Assembly (NCBI GenBank): GCA_040357565.1
Contig: JBDODJ010000056.1
Strand: one strand, 5' to 3'
Length of the DNA stretch: 64,000 bases
Source: Cercozoa sp. M6MM
Lineage: Eukaryota > Endomyxa: Ascetosporea
The notes below the pieces were generated by a model. The model was given only the letters and a program-made list of their open reading frames with translations. It was not told the DNA's origin and ran no database searches. Positions 35,480 to 46,252 of this stretch are shown piece by piece. Within the stretch, counting starts at the first letter, position 1. Each line of letters begins with the position of its first letter. The translations under genes were made by a program, and so were the position numbers.

Positions 35480-35668
35480 ACTCAGGCTGGTCTGCACCAA
35501 CATGAAGTCGACTTCGGTGTCTGGGGAACGTCAAAAGGGAAGTTGTATGGTCCTACCCTAAGCGGGCAGTAGACACGGCCATGCTCTTGTGACCCACCCC
35601 AGACGGTGCAGGGGAACTACATAGTTGGTTTCCTAGAAGACTCAACTAAGTAACTACTCAGGCAGGTC
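35480..35668 (+). mobile_element. 5'-truncated LINE 3' end with target duplication
   Basis: The core, about 35493-35655, is the LINE 3' untranslated region seen at 14930-15092 and 53877-54041, starting exactly at TGCACCAAC and ending in the AACT-type tail. It is flanked by ACTCAGGCTGGTC (35480-35492) and ACTCAGGCAGGTC (35656-35668), a 13-bp direct repeat with one mismatch. This is the expected product of target-primed reverse transcription that stopped early. It lies 173 bp past the stop of the preceding gene. Confidence 0.85.
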
Positions 35669-36033
35669 GAGTCAAGTTTATTCAAAGTGAGGCAATCAGC
35701 CGAAGACAAACAAAAGAAAACCCTCTTGCCTGCTAGAGCAATCGCATCGACGGAGTCGAGTGTGAATGGCCTGGAGAGCAAAATTGATTAAAAGCGCCGG
35801 GTGCCCGCAGTATACTGTAGCTTCATCTGAATTCAGTTCGGTCCGCGTTGTTGATTCTTTACCGTGCACCGTTGCACACTTTGCAAATCTAATGTGACGT
35901 GGCAAATGCCGGGGTTAGATGTGTCCGGAGACACCACCGAGTCATGTGCACACGTGCAAACCTCCTGGCTATTGTCGTTCTACTGAGTGGCTAAGGCTTG
36001 GATTCAATACAACTGCAGTGTGTTGGAATGAAT
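35669..36033. other. Intergenic, partial copy of dispersed repeat
   Basis: At about 35915-35957 it has TGTCCGGAGACACC followed by GAGTCATGTGCAC, an imperfect partial copy of the repeat at 36034-36159. No convincing gene. Confidence 0.4.
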
Positions 36034-36159
36034 AGGATGGTGGTGTCCGAAGACACCGGGTCATGTGCACCGACCCTCGGGGTGCAGTCAGTGCACCGCT
36101 TGCACTTGCTCCACCTGCACACAGCATGCATGATAAGAGGAAGAAGTTTCCTCGGGAAA
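36034..36159 (+). repeat. Dispersed repeat, copy B
   Basis: Near-identical to the reverse complement of 1-125, including the hairpin GGTGTC-CGAA-GACACC and the GGTGCA/TGCACC pair. A good donor (GTAGGT on the minus strand near 36176) lies just beside it, so it may sit in an intron of a minus-strand gene. The type of element is unknown. Confidence 0.75.
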
Positions 36160-37000
36160 GGGGCTCACAACCTACCTTGTTGGGAACGTTCGAACGGCAG
36201 AGACAAGCTTGACTTGAGGAGCGTCGACGTTGTTGTGCCGATGTGTCGGTCGGTCGCCGGACGTCGTGCCAAACGAGACCTCCTGCATTATGCGTCAATG
36301 AATCACATCCCTAACCCAGTGAGACGAACCATTACTTACCGATGTTGTCGACGCGAGACATACTGACCCTACATGCAGTCTTGGTAGGGCACCGTCCGTT
36401 CGCTTGTTTCGTTGATTTCGTTTCACTTCACTTCGCATCGCTGTACTTTCGTTGATTCGTTGGCGTGGGTTTCGTCGCTGCGATTGTTCTAGAACACCAC
36501 CCTGCTCACAAGGCAAACCACGCGACCGTAGTCAGAGGGTGATTGTAATACACACACACGCCCCCATCACAATTGCAAATGAAAGCTAGCATCTTTCTTA
36601 CCATGTCCCGTCTGGCGTCCAAGTGATTCTTCCGACAGGAACTTACGAGGAAGGATCACTTCCAGTTCCGTCAACGTTGCCGAAGTGTGCCGGCCGCAGG
36701 GAACCCCGCCCGGGTTCCCGACCCAGGCACCCGTCTTCTGATCCAACCCGTACCTTTTGTGACACATCGAATGCCGAGCCCGCCACCATTTTTGCCTTTT
36801 TCTCTCCTGCTGCCTTAGACTTACTTTAAGTACTCTCATCGCGTGCGGGCATGCACTGCATGCTTGCTCAGATGCAGTGCCGCTTCTAAGTCAATCCATA
36901 CACTTTACATTTCTTCTTGTTTTCCCCGCTTGGCGGCTTTTGCGGCGGTTTCGCGTGCCCTTCCCCCACGCCCAGCTGAGTTCGTAGCTGTGTAGAATTG
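36160..37000 (-). CDS. Unresolved minus-strand exons
   Basis: A probable last exon near 36892-36990 reads SAGRGGRARETAAKAAKRGK then QEEM and a stop, a basic helical tail. Between 36290 and 36840 there are other minus-strand open stretches, such as VAGSAFDVSQK and RKNHLDARRDM, next to plausible donors. I cannot join them into one model or name a family. Treat the span as possibly containing one or two small genes. Confidence 0.25.
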
Positions 37001-37089
37001 AACGTGCACATTAGTGGATACTGGCGCATGACTAATTCCCCCTTGTAAGACTACCGGCAGACAGTAAGCCTGAGCCCTTTCAGTTGAAA

Positions 37090-37109
37090 CAACTACCGCT
37101 CAGGAGACT
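37090..37109 (+). repeat. Exact second copy of a 20-bp word
   Basis: CAACTACCGCTCAGGAGACT, identical to 33261-33280. Flanking bases differ. Origin unknown. Confidence 0.7.
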
Positions 37110-37192
37110 TCGCCAATTTTCGTTGCTCTACACAGTATGTAAACGTGTCGTGCAATCCCTACATGCAAGTGGATATTGGCATATCGCTGCTC

Positions 37193-37820
37193 TCAGATTG
37201 ACTCGGAGGTGGATCCCGGAGTCGAAGGAGGACCAAGACGGTGCTCGCGCATGAAGCGCGCATACTCGCTGTAAGAAATCCGACCATCTCCGTTGATATC
37301 AACAGCACTCATAAGGCTCGCAAACACGGACTCTAAGTCATGTGCTTGTTGCCCAACAAGCCCCGGCCGGAGCAATAGTTCGCCTGCATGTACATTTTAA
37401 GTTTAACTTTACCCCAACTGCTAAGTTTACAGAAGCCAGCATATTTCGTACTTCATTTGGCTCAAGGTATCCGGAGTCATTCGTGTCATACAGTTGGAAA
37501 CTCAACTGCAGCAGTGCTTCGTCTTCTGCATTCAACAGCACTGACAAGCCAGTCGCGAACTACAGCACCCTGCTTTAAAACACGCCGACGGCTTATTTGG
37601 CAGCGCCACATCCGTAGATTACCTCACGAAAGTTGACACTGCCTCCATGACAAGTGTCAAAGACGCGAAACAGCTTATGAAGGAGTTGTTTTGAAGATAC
37701 GATGTCCTCTTTGTTGAATGGCTGGGGCAAAAAGAGAATTGCGCACTTTGTTCTCCGTACAACTGAAAGAGAGTCCGTTCTACCAAACGTGCTTAAGCGA
37801 CTGCAATGCCAGACGCACAT
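37193..37820 (-). CDS. EF-hand calcium-binding protein
   Basis: Three EF-hand units lie on separate exons. The first, LFRVFDTCHGGSVNFREVIY, has lost loop acids (Cys at position 3 and Gly at 5) and is probably inactive. The second, DTNDSGYLEPNEV, and third, DINGDGRISYSEYARFM, keep the pattern needed to bind calcium. The protein ends PGSTSESI, stop at 37193. The order (degenerate first hand, then two good ones) resembles calcineurin-B-like or calaxin-type sensors. There is no clear start; an earlier exon beyond 37820 is likely. Introns are short with GTAC-type or similar donors. Confidence 0.8.
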
Positions 37821-38105
37821 ATCCTTGCCGACGTGAAGATTGCTTGTGGCCCACTATGAATGATATCGTATTTTCTCAACTTTATTGACTGGGCCAGGCG
37901 AGGGCTGGTGGAAAACATGTATGGTGGGTGGGGGGGGGGGATACAGCAGACACACTCGTGTCAGCATAGATTAGACCAATCTAAGAAGATTCAACGGATA
38001 CAGCAGAGTCTGTGACTTGTCGACAATTGACTGTCGTGTCCGCGCTGACAGCGTATCAGTGTCGTGTCAAAAGCATACGTTAGTAAAAACCGAACGGCAA
38101 CGTAA
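37821..38105. other. Intergenic with G-run
   Basis: Contains a run of eleven G after GGGTG at about 37925-37940. It may include the missing first exon of the EF-hand gene. Nothing else is supported. Confidence 0.35.
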
Positions 38106-39610
38106 CTAACATTCGCTGTCGAGAAACGCTTGCAGTCGCCTGCGAGTTGTTTCTGTGACGAGATACTCGATGTTAGCGCTTGAGACAGAAACGATGACGC
38201 CACTCGACGTTGACTCGGAGCCAGAGCACGAATTACACAGCGCAGTGTTCGCATGGTGTAGGATGCTGTTCAAATTTTCAATGCGCATCTTCTTGACGGC
38301 CTCGCGACCGCCCGCGATCTTCCACAGTTCAGCAACCTGCGATTCAGCGAGTTCGACTGATTCTCCTTCACGAAGCTGGTCACCCTCGGTGTTTTTCAAC
38401 GACCCGAGTCGCACAGAAGCAAAACGAGTGCGGTGGAGTTCATAAACCGGCAAACCCACAGCAGCGAGTGAGCGACGGACGACTCGGTACCCTGAGCAAG
38501 TCGAAACACTGAAGGCACACAAGAAGGTTAGGCAAAAAAGAAAGCTGACTGCCAACACGTAGCGACACACGAACGGTGACCTCAGTGCGACGCTTTTCGC
38601 GCAGTTGCTGCAGAACTTTCTCGTCGCTTTCGGTTCGCTCTGCTTCCCAGTCGATGTCGTCCTACGCAAACCAAACTGGTTCAGAGACTCAACTAAACAA
38701 GAAAAGCAGCAAACCGAAATGCGGCGCCTTTTTTCGCCAGTCGGCACAACGTAGACATCGCCCAATTCTATTTTCTCGGCTGCTTGTCGCGACAGCTTTT
38801 TCTGTCGCACCATGCGATTGATAATGATGCGACGGAGTGCGTACTCAGGACAAAACTCGCGTCTGTGGACAAGTGCGGCTGCGTCGAATTTGACAGCACC
38901 GTCAGCAAGTTCGATTCCTTCGACCAAGCGCGCGCACTTTGCTTCAACGTCAGTCAACTCCTGTAAAAAAAAAAAACTCAGCCCCGAAAGAAAAACAAAA
39001 AGTTCAGTGAAATACACTTGCAGAGGCTCGACAGGTTGCTACATCTGCACAGAAAACGTATTAACAAACAGAAGTGCGAGACAGAGAGGCGAGGACTTAC
39101 AGGTTTTTGGCACGTTGCCGGGCCGAAGAAGCAATTTGTCCAACTCTCCGTCATTCAAAAAAAGCAGTAGGCCAGTTGTGTTCTTGTCGAGTCGACCGCA
39201 GTGCTTCAGATTGTCGCGACTTTGCAACTGAAAGCACGCGTTAAGCGCACTTTGTTTGGTTTCGACGCCACGTGACTTCCATCCTGCGACGACGCGAGTA
39301 GCCCGCTTCGACGCTTTGCAGACTTTGTCCACGTTTTCACAGCGCTCGACCAAGATTTCGCCCGGGAAACTGTGAAAGAAACATAAGTATTGGAGGCGGC
39401 TTTCAGACAGCAGAGGAGAGTCAGGAATCACATCCAATCGTCAAATCGAACACGCTTGCGCAGCGGAAGCTCTTTATCTACTTCGTTGCGGACAACAAAA
39501 AACGCGCGTTCGTCCAGCACCCTCCTAGCATGCGTTTGACCACAATGAAGCACGAAACTGGCCAGGAGCTCACCAACGCGAATCGGCAAATCTTCGACAC
39601 CAACAAGCAT
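38106..39610 (-). CDS. RsuA/RluB-type pseudouridine synthase
   Basis: The first exon has an S4-like RNA-binding segment (PIRVGELLASFVLHCGQTHA, then RVLDERAFFVV). The catalytic motif is GRLDKNTTGLLLFLNDGELD at about 39150-39210, with the conserved Asp after GRL. Then come LLRPGNVPKT, LTDVEAKCARLVEGIELADG and VRRSLAAVGLPVYELHRTRF, followed by SVRLGSLKNTEGDQLREGES and a C-terminal extension ending FLDSEC (stop 38106). This order is that of bacterial-type RsuA/RluB/RluE enzymes that isomerise single uridines in rRNA; in a eukaryote such genes usually serve mitochondria or plastids. I see no clear transit peptide, though the start could be at 39664 (MCACLHNLVRIYVYRISKML) which would add one. Confidence 0.85.
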
Positions 39611-40062
39611 TTTAGATATCCTGTAGACGTAAATACGCACTAAGTTGTGTAAGCACGCACACACACACGTCGCGGCGTTATATAGGCATTTTAAAGCATC
39701 ATTGAGTGCTGAGGCAGTTGTCCTTCACTGAGCGCAACAGGTTTGCTTTTTTCACCGTAAATTATATCTTTTAAATGTGATCGATCAAGTCCGAGAATGC
39801 CCTAAAATGATTCCAAAACCCTCAGTGTGCACACACAAGTTTCGCGCCAGTGAAATGCGTTCTCCGAGCTGCGACCATTGCTCTGAGCACTGTTACCGAC
39901 CGTCAAAGTCCCCAAGCAATAAACTAAGTTTATCCATTGTACCGTGTGAGTCAAAGTCAAAATCGACGACGAAAACTGAACCGGAGAAGCGACTGGTGTG
40001 CTGTGCAGACCGCACATAATCTCCCACTGACTACCCCCCCCCCATACTCCAGAGTGAGGAAC

Positions 40063-41482
40063 CTACATCGAAGTGACAGAAGATCGACGCGAGTCAGGCA
40101 AATCTGCTGGAGGAGGCACAGGTGCTGTGACGTCAATACTGAGACCACATTTGCGCGATAGGCGACTCATGCGTGACTTCAGACGGGGTGTATGTGCACC
40201 GGTGTCTCCACAGACTCTTGCACTGTCACCACTGTCACTCGAGTCGTCTTCCGCAAAAGAGTGAAATCTAATACTGCAGGCAGATAAAAGATGAATGATA
40301 CGACGTGTTTGGTGTGCCGTCTTGAGCACAGTTGCCGACCAGTCGTGGCGATCGTACCTCCATCTTGCCAGTTGCAGCAGCATGCTCTCGTGAATCACGA
40401 CGTTGCGCAGTGGCAACACTTTCTCAAACGACACGTCACTTCGCTGTTCAACCAGACTGGACCGATAAAGCAAATTTCCGCGCTTTTTGTCGTCTATGTG
40501 TACATCACTCAGTACAAATAGACCACGCCACAGTGAGACGACAGGTGGCTTACATAATATGACTTCTCCTGTCCGAAACTCCCGCGACATTCGCATTGGC
40601 GATATCACAACAACAACTATGTGTGGGACAGAGTATGAACAAAGACTATATCAATAGAGCACAAAGTGTACTGTACCGTAGGGTGTACTGTCTTCTTCAG
40701 GTCGTTCACCGTACACTGTGCGGTTAAGTACGGGAACTCGAAGGTCCAAAAGAGCAGCACATGGTACTTTGACGTCTTTAGATGCAGCGGTCGGCATCGA
40801 ACACTGCTGCAACGCTACATCGAAGAGAGTGCAACGGCTAAAACAAAACTAGACAGAAAGCACATGAGACTCACCAGACACTGTTGTGGTGATCGTGACA
40901 CGTTCCAGCCCAATGGTACTGTTCGAACTTGTGACTGCTTTTTGAAACTGCATTATCGCATCTGCGGCACTCATTGCGTTCGAGAGGACCAACGAGTGGG
41001 CGCGAATGTGCGCACGCTCGAGTTCGCTGCGTGTGTCCGGAGGATGCCAAGTCTTCTCTAGTCGCGCGGTGATGTCGTAGTCGAAACTTGCAGTGGCAGC
41101 AGCATCCTGCTGCCTGGGATGCTGGCCGCTGTGGATACTCTTGCTTCGATATCGTGGCTCGACCTCACAATTAGGCTCGGGGTCGCACGTCGGACTAAAT
41201 TGCCATGCGGATTAGTGTTCAGTCGTTGTACGTGTGGAGGTAAGGATTGTTTTACTCAGTGCCCATTCGAGAAACCCACCGTCGCGAGTACTCAGGTGGA
41301 CCGAGCAGGAGACGCGCCGAGTCAACCTCGCTTCTGGCAGATTGCACCTCAGGTGGTAGCAGTGACAGGGGCCACGCAACACACAGTGCCCCCACTGAAC
41401 TTGCAGGTGATTCCTGTGAACACACACACACGACACACACACATACACACACACAAGTAATCTCCGGTGTGAGTGCATACAT
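40063..41482 (-). CDS. Unrecognised multi-exon gene
   Basis: Exons join in frame as SARLLLGPPEYSRRWVSRMG, then DPTCDPEPNCEVEPRYRSKS, then AAATASFDYDITARLEKTW and HIRAHSLVLSNAMSAADAIM, then SNSTIGLERVTITTTVS. After introns: CTLFDVALQQCSMPTAASKD, LLDLRVPVLNRTVYGERPEE, MSREFRTGEVIL, and LLYRSSLVEQRSDVSFEKVL with LQLARWRYDR. The 3' end is Ser-rich and basic (RLKSRMSRLSRKCGLSID). A start at 41482 (MYALTPEITC) followed by a GT-rich intron is plausible. No family is recognised; continuation below 40063 is possible. Confidence 0.5.
41425..41457 (-). repeat. Short (GT)n intron tract
   Basis: CA on the plus strand, GT on the sense strand of the minus-strand gene at 40063-41482. Confidence 0.85.
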
Positions 41483-41636
41483 TAGTAGCTACAACGTTAC
41501 CACTCCTGCCGATAGCCAGAACATCGACGGTGTGTGCAAGTGTTGCGAAGCCACCGCATTTCGTCGTTTTTGCATCGACATGTCGCGCAGGAAGCGTGAT
41601 CCACAAGAAGAGTTTCTACTTTGCCATTGCATCGGT

Positions 41637-41656
41637 GTATGTGTGTGTATGTGTGT

Positions 41657-41743
<87 letters not shown>
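41637..41743 (+). repeat. (GT)n tract, probable intron of a plus-strand gene
   Basis: Bounded by a good plus-strand donor (GTATGTG) and acceptor (GTATGTGCAG), suggesting an intron between exons with FCIDMSRRKRDPQEEFLLCH and GYKYCSSEAVG. The host gene itself is not secure. Confidence 0.8.
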
Positions 41744-41746
<3 letters not shown>

Positions 41747-42141
41747 AGGGTTACAAATACTGCTCCTCCGAAGCCGTGGGTGTAAGGATTCGCGGACTCC
41801 ATTGCCATTTGCGTTGATCCAGCATGTGTGCAAGCGAAGTGCGTTCTAGGAGCCAAAAACGTTGCTCAGTCAGATACCCATCAAACCATTCAGCGAACTG
41901 TAAAAAGTTAAATTTTACTTCTCAGTCTGGACGAGGCGGCGCACAGCGCTGGAAGCAAGCACAGTGCGATTAAGGCAACTTGCATTACTGCCAAAGCTTT
42001 CTCCTAATACCGTACCAGATGTCTGTCCCTGAGAGTCCCGGTTGCTGTTTAAAGCAAGCCTGCTTAAAAAGCCGAATTTTTTCTTGCGCCAAGCCATGCC
42101 AGCGAAGCGTGCCATGGGTGATCCTCAATTTTATTTGTAAG

Positions 42142-42432
42142 ATGTCGCCTATGTCGCCGACTGAACCAGTTAGTGTGATTGAAAACGTTCGTGCTTCGCT
42201 CGCACGTGCGAGTGTGTTCGGTCTTTGGTGTCCGTCCTCAGTTTCCTTTTCGCCCGTACGAACAGGAAGTTGTTTTCAACCCTGGTCGTGGCTCTACGAT
42301 GTAGTCCTGGGCGTATCGATCCACTTAATTTGCAACCGGCACGACGTTCAACGAAGCGCATTGACTGCACTTGCCATCAAAAATGCGCTCGGAGCTGTGA
42401 TGGAGCTATCTGAGACTTGTGTCTGCATCTGA
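42142..42432 (+). CDS. Hypothetical small protein
   Basis: An ATG at 42142 opens a 96-residue frame: MSPMSPTEPVSVIENVRASL, ARASVFGLWCPSSVSFSP, WLYDVVLGVSIHLICNRHDV, LTALAIKNALGAVMELSET. It looks helical and could be intact without introns or be part of a spliced gene. No family is recognised. A minus-strand frame at 41915-42115 overlaps in part, and I cannot exclude it. Confidence 0.3.
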   Translation: MSPMSPTEPVSVIENVRASLARASVFGLWCPSSVSFSPVRTGSCFQPWSWLYDVVLGVSIHLICNRHDVQRSALTALAIKNALGAVMELSETCVCI

Positions 42433-43349
42433 TTGTTAAACCGGGTATGCCTCCTGGTGCCTAAAGGCTGTGCTACTGGTGTCTAAAGGCTGTTGACTAC
42501 TTCTGAACGACGGGGTTCTCGAACTTCGTGATCCTCAAGTCCAGAGAACTCCTGGTGCCGACGTACCGATGTGCACGCACGTCACACGTGCATGCAGATG
42601 TTCTAGGACGCAGTTTTCGGATTAAACGAAAACAGCTGCCGAAACCCTGTTGCAAAGGAAGGAAGCAGAGAAGTTCGATACTGTGAAAGCCCGAAAAATA
42701 CGCAACTGTTGCAGTTTGTCGAAACCCGCCACCGACGTTTGGAGAACGAGGTTCGCAAAAAAGCAACTGAGTTTTCTTTCCAAATTGGACAAAACTTCCG
42801 GTGGTGCGCGCACAGCTCAAGGGCTCTTGCCGCAACTACGGAATCGATTACGCCGAGAGACGGTCACCTCGTGGAGAAAACGTCGCATGCAGCTTCTAAT
42901 TGCCGGGACTTTGTGAAAGGAATGGGAACTCGATTGATTTGACGAACTGTTTTTGCGAGTCCTTGGGACCGAAATGGGCAAAACCAGGCCTCAGTGCCAG
43001 GCAACGGTCGAGCTGAAGAAGTGCAACACTCCCCTGAACCCTTCTATCACACAACGTTGACATGGCGAAGTCTCCACTCCGAGGTCGACGGTTTCGTGTA
43101 CGCGTCGGAGGTGAGGAGAAAACCATCTTTTGGTTTCTGCCGCCGGCAAGTTCCTTGAATTTGCCGGATCGGTGAACTTTTTAAGCTATCCGTTGCTATC
43201 GACAACGGCAACACGCATTAAACTTAAGATAATGGGAGATTTCGCCTTGGTCAAAATGTCCGCCCGGACACTTAATAGCGGAGTCAGGCGTAAAACTTGA
43301 AAGAACACGAGTCCGTCATTCAGTTGAATGTCGTACTGTACCTGTCCAT

Positions 43350-44329
43350 AAGAACGACTTGAAGTTTGATTCGCCCCAAGTAGCAGGCGACCTAACTACT
43401 GGCGCGAACTTGCCTGGCTGCGACCACAGATCAATTTTGTTTTCAAAGTTTGCGCCTGAAAACTCAATGCATCGGGTGCGGCGCGGCCCTGCTCTGTACA
43501 TCGCTTCAAACAGCATAGACGCAAGGATTAAACAGGAGCATGAATATAGGGCTCATCGAAAGCAGGTAAACTGTACATATAGGGATACAGTCAACGGAAT
43601 ATGCTAAAGTTGTAACTGGTAGCTTCTTCACGTCCGAGCAATGGTCGACGACAAGCTTCCTGAGTCTTTCTTGACGCTGTCGAGCCAGACGAAACGACAC
43701 AAACTTCCTTCGGTCTGGCACTCGTTGAAACCGCGGGCAAGAAATAGAAGCTTGCGCTCTCCGATTTCGAGCCGTCTTCTCCGTTCAATCCATACCGCTT
43801 CTTCACCAACTCTCATATCATCGACAGACGGCGAATTCCCTGTTATTGAAACATCACACAGCGTAAGTTCCTTCCTAAACAAGCGTCCTTTTTCTGCTCG
43901 AGAAGCACGCGAACGACCACCAAGCCACGACTTGCGGAAAAGCTCGCTTTATCACGGCATCGTTGAGCTCGGCATGGACGCCAGCGCGACGAAGGATACG
44001 GCAGGACGTCCCACAGCGATGAATGTTGTGATTCGACCCAGTGGCAGTCGACACGAGGTACCGAGGGTGATTGTCGCCGTCTCGCTTGAAAATTCAGGTT
44101 CGCTTCGCTTTGACGTTGAGCGGATGGTAGGTTGTCTGCACCCCAGTGCATAAATGTATGATGGACAGTGTTTTTCCGAAATGATAGTCGACTGGCGAGA
44201 AGGATAGGTTTCTCCTCAGAATGCGCGATGTCATTAGCGTCGACACCAAACTAAATTTAAATGAAACAGAGCTACGAAAACTGTGTGTTTTCACTTCTTT
44301 AGCCTCGCTTTTGGGGTGGGGGTTGGAAC

Positions 44330-44379
<50 letters not shown>

Positions 44380-44764
44380 ACAAGCAGGGCAGAGCTACTT
44401 GCAAGGTCCCTTGAGTGGCCCAATGGAGAAACAACGTGCACTCTGCATTTAAAGGTAGTAAATAATGCTATGGCAGTGCGTCTATTGCTAGCTTGCATTC
44501 ACTTCTCTGTCTGCATTACATGCGTAGCGTCAGATAGAGCTTCGCGACATTCAAATCAATAGATCTGATTCACCTTTCTGCAATCTCAGCTACTTCAAAG
44601 AGTCTTTCGCGCCGAAGGCGGGCAATATCTGGGAACTCTTGACGCGAAACGAAGAATTCGTCAATGGATACTTGGCACAACTGCTATCTGACAGTGCAAG
44701 GGCACTTGTTGATGTAGAAGCCACACTTTTAAAGTCACGTAAAACTCGAGGTGACTACTCGTGA
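43350..44764 (+). CDS. Unrecognised multi-exon gene
   Basis: Exons read FDSPQVAGDLTTGANLPGCD and RRGPALYIASNSIDARIKQE, then after an intron (donor GTAAAC) VDDKLPESFLTLSSQTKRHK and a Ser/Arg-rich stretch, then SSLYHGIVELGMDASATKDT and HEVPRVIVAVSLENSGSLRF. A short exon has RDVISVDTKLNLNETELRKL. After a GT-repeat intron the last exon gives IELRDIQINRSDSPFCNLSY, FAPKAGNIWELLTRNEEFVN and LAQLLSDSARALVDVEATLL, stop 44762-44764. No family is recognised. The start is not fixed. Confidence 0.5.
44332..44377 (+). repeat. (GT)n intron tract
   Basis: About 23 GT units on the sense strand of the gene at 43350-44764. Confidence 0.95.
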
Positions 44765-45349
44765 CTTTCACGCTGCCAGCGTTGCTACAACTGCACACTG
44801 ACTGTTTCGCAGTGTGACTGTTCGCACTGCGACTTCGTTGCTGTTCGCAGCGCGTTTGAAATACTAGACATGCAATCTCGAAGGGCGATGACTGCTGAAG
44901 TTGGGAAATGAAACGCCACGCCGCGAACGACTCGCAATGGCGGTGGGTGCTCCAACCAACTGACAGTTTCGACACCATGGCTACCTGAATGCCTAGAATT
45001 TGAAACAACCGAACTCAAATTCAAATACTTAGTTCAGTTGCGTTAGCTACAGTTCAGTTTTTAATGATTCGGATCGGCCCGGTCTGGTTGGGCGACTCAC
45101 GGCAGTGGCCGGGCAATTGCCCCGCGCAGACTGTGCCCAGGCCACTTCCGTTCAGTTCGCACTAGAATTAGACACTGAAGTACGACGCACCCGGTCATGC
45201 GTTCGTGAAATCGATCGATCGGCTCGTTTGCCTCAGCCCCTTAAGATGACAGAGCGCACTCAAGTACGGTACATACCGTACGGTACGCGACGTAACGGAA
45301 CTTGAAACGAACGGAAACAAAACCCGACTGATTGGCATGCGACGGCTCG
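44765..45349. other. Intergenic between convergent genes
   Basis: Contains the palindromic word TACGGTACATACCGTA at about 45266-45281, followed by CGGTACGCG. Open frames here have no motif. This is the shared 3' flank of the unknown gene and POP5. Confidence 0.4.
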
Positions 45350-45943
45350 TCACTCATCGTCGCTTTCGAGGTCCTCCAATGAAACAAAGTCGCCAAATGC
45401 CTCAATGGTCTCGGAATCCTCCTTCTTTACCGCCACTTCGCTCGTACCCGACTGCAGCTTCTGCTCGCTTGCGTCGGTCTTGTCGCGCACGGCCTCCAAC
45501 TTCTGGATACGCACGTGGGCGAGCATGCACCTCCTGTGGTGACGCAGTGCCGCCTTGTGCACCTGCTTCACCGTCGCCGACATCCACAACTGTCGGAACA
45601 TTACGCGACGTTTGGCGACAGTGCCGATACTTGCAACACTCGACGTGATCACATCGCTCTGATCCCGCGGCATGCGAATGATGCACAAGCCCGTCTCGGC
45701 GTTGTAGTACTTGACTGCACAGGAAGCACAATACGGTATCGCATATCGCACAGAATACTTCATATTCGCGGATCATGTACCATGTGTGTGTCGTTTCAGC
45801 AAACCCCATGGAAACTGCCCATACTGCCGTACGACCTGCGCTCGTACGACGTCATAAACGTGCTTGCTGGTCCTGAAAGTCGACTGAAGAGGATCCTCCC
45901 ATGAGATCTGATAGAGAACGTAGCGATTCTTGAATCGCACCAT
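45350..45943 (-). CDS. POP5: POP5, RNase P/MRP subunit
   Basis: Two exons. Exon 1 starts at 45943 with MVRFKNRYVLYQISWEDPLQ, then HVYDVVRAQVVRQYGQFPWG. A 65-bp intron (donor GTACAT, acceptor GTGCAG) joins it to VKYYNAETGLCIIRMPRDQS, the family's core strand with TG and IIR. The rest includes SSVASIGTVAKRRVMFRQLW and a long helical acidic tail ending LEDLESDDE (stop 45350). Start, spacing of the core motif and acidic tail fit POP5, a protein of the tRNA 5'-processing RNase P and the related RNase MRP. It is divergent from the ABC transporter gene 309 bp away. Confidence 0.9.
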
Positions 45944-46252
45944 CACAGAATTCTGTCACACCAGCGCACAGCACAACGCGCTAGTGCTTTCTGAGCAATA
46001 CATAAACTTCGGCTCAGCTCTCGAGCCGGAAGGAAGCCACTCTTTACTGCCCATCTTTTGCCCGATCGCCGTTGTTAGAGTGCCTGCCCTTGTCAAACGC
46101 ATCGTATACATTGATTTGCCGCACTTGGTACTAAATTTAACCTTATTTGAGCTAGCAGCATGCAGTTTGGGTGGAATCGCGGCTTTCCTCATGCAAAAAC
46201 TCTCGCAGAGCTTTCGACCTAATATATTCGTACATGTCGTATCTTCAGAATC
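45944..46252. promoter_or_regulatory. Divergent promoter region, POP5 / ABC transporter
   Basis: 309 bp separate the two start codons. A plus-strand open frame crosses it but lacks a motif. The promoter role is inferred from layout. Confidence 0.4.

Noticed and set aside
36567..36839. CAP-Gly-like or other domain in the minus-strand frame
   Set aside because: Resemblance is limited to a few Gly and Arg residues, and competing frames look equally open.
40666..41061. Plus-strand 131-residue open frame
   Set aside because: The minus strand here has consecutive exons with matching splice sites, giving a better model.
42430..42496. Tandem duplication of CTGGTGCCTAAAGGCTGT
   Set aside because: Only two imperfect units; too short to call a repeat array or CRISPR.
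44661..45024. Minus-strand open frames in the intergenic region
   Set aside because: No splice partners, no motif, and partial overlap with the last exon of the plus-strand gene.
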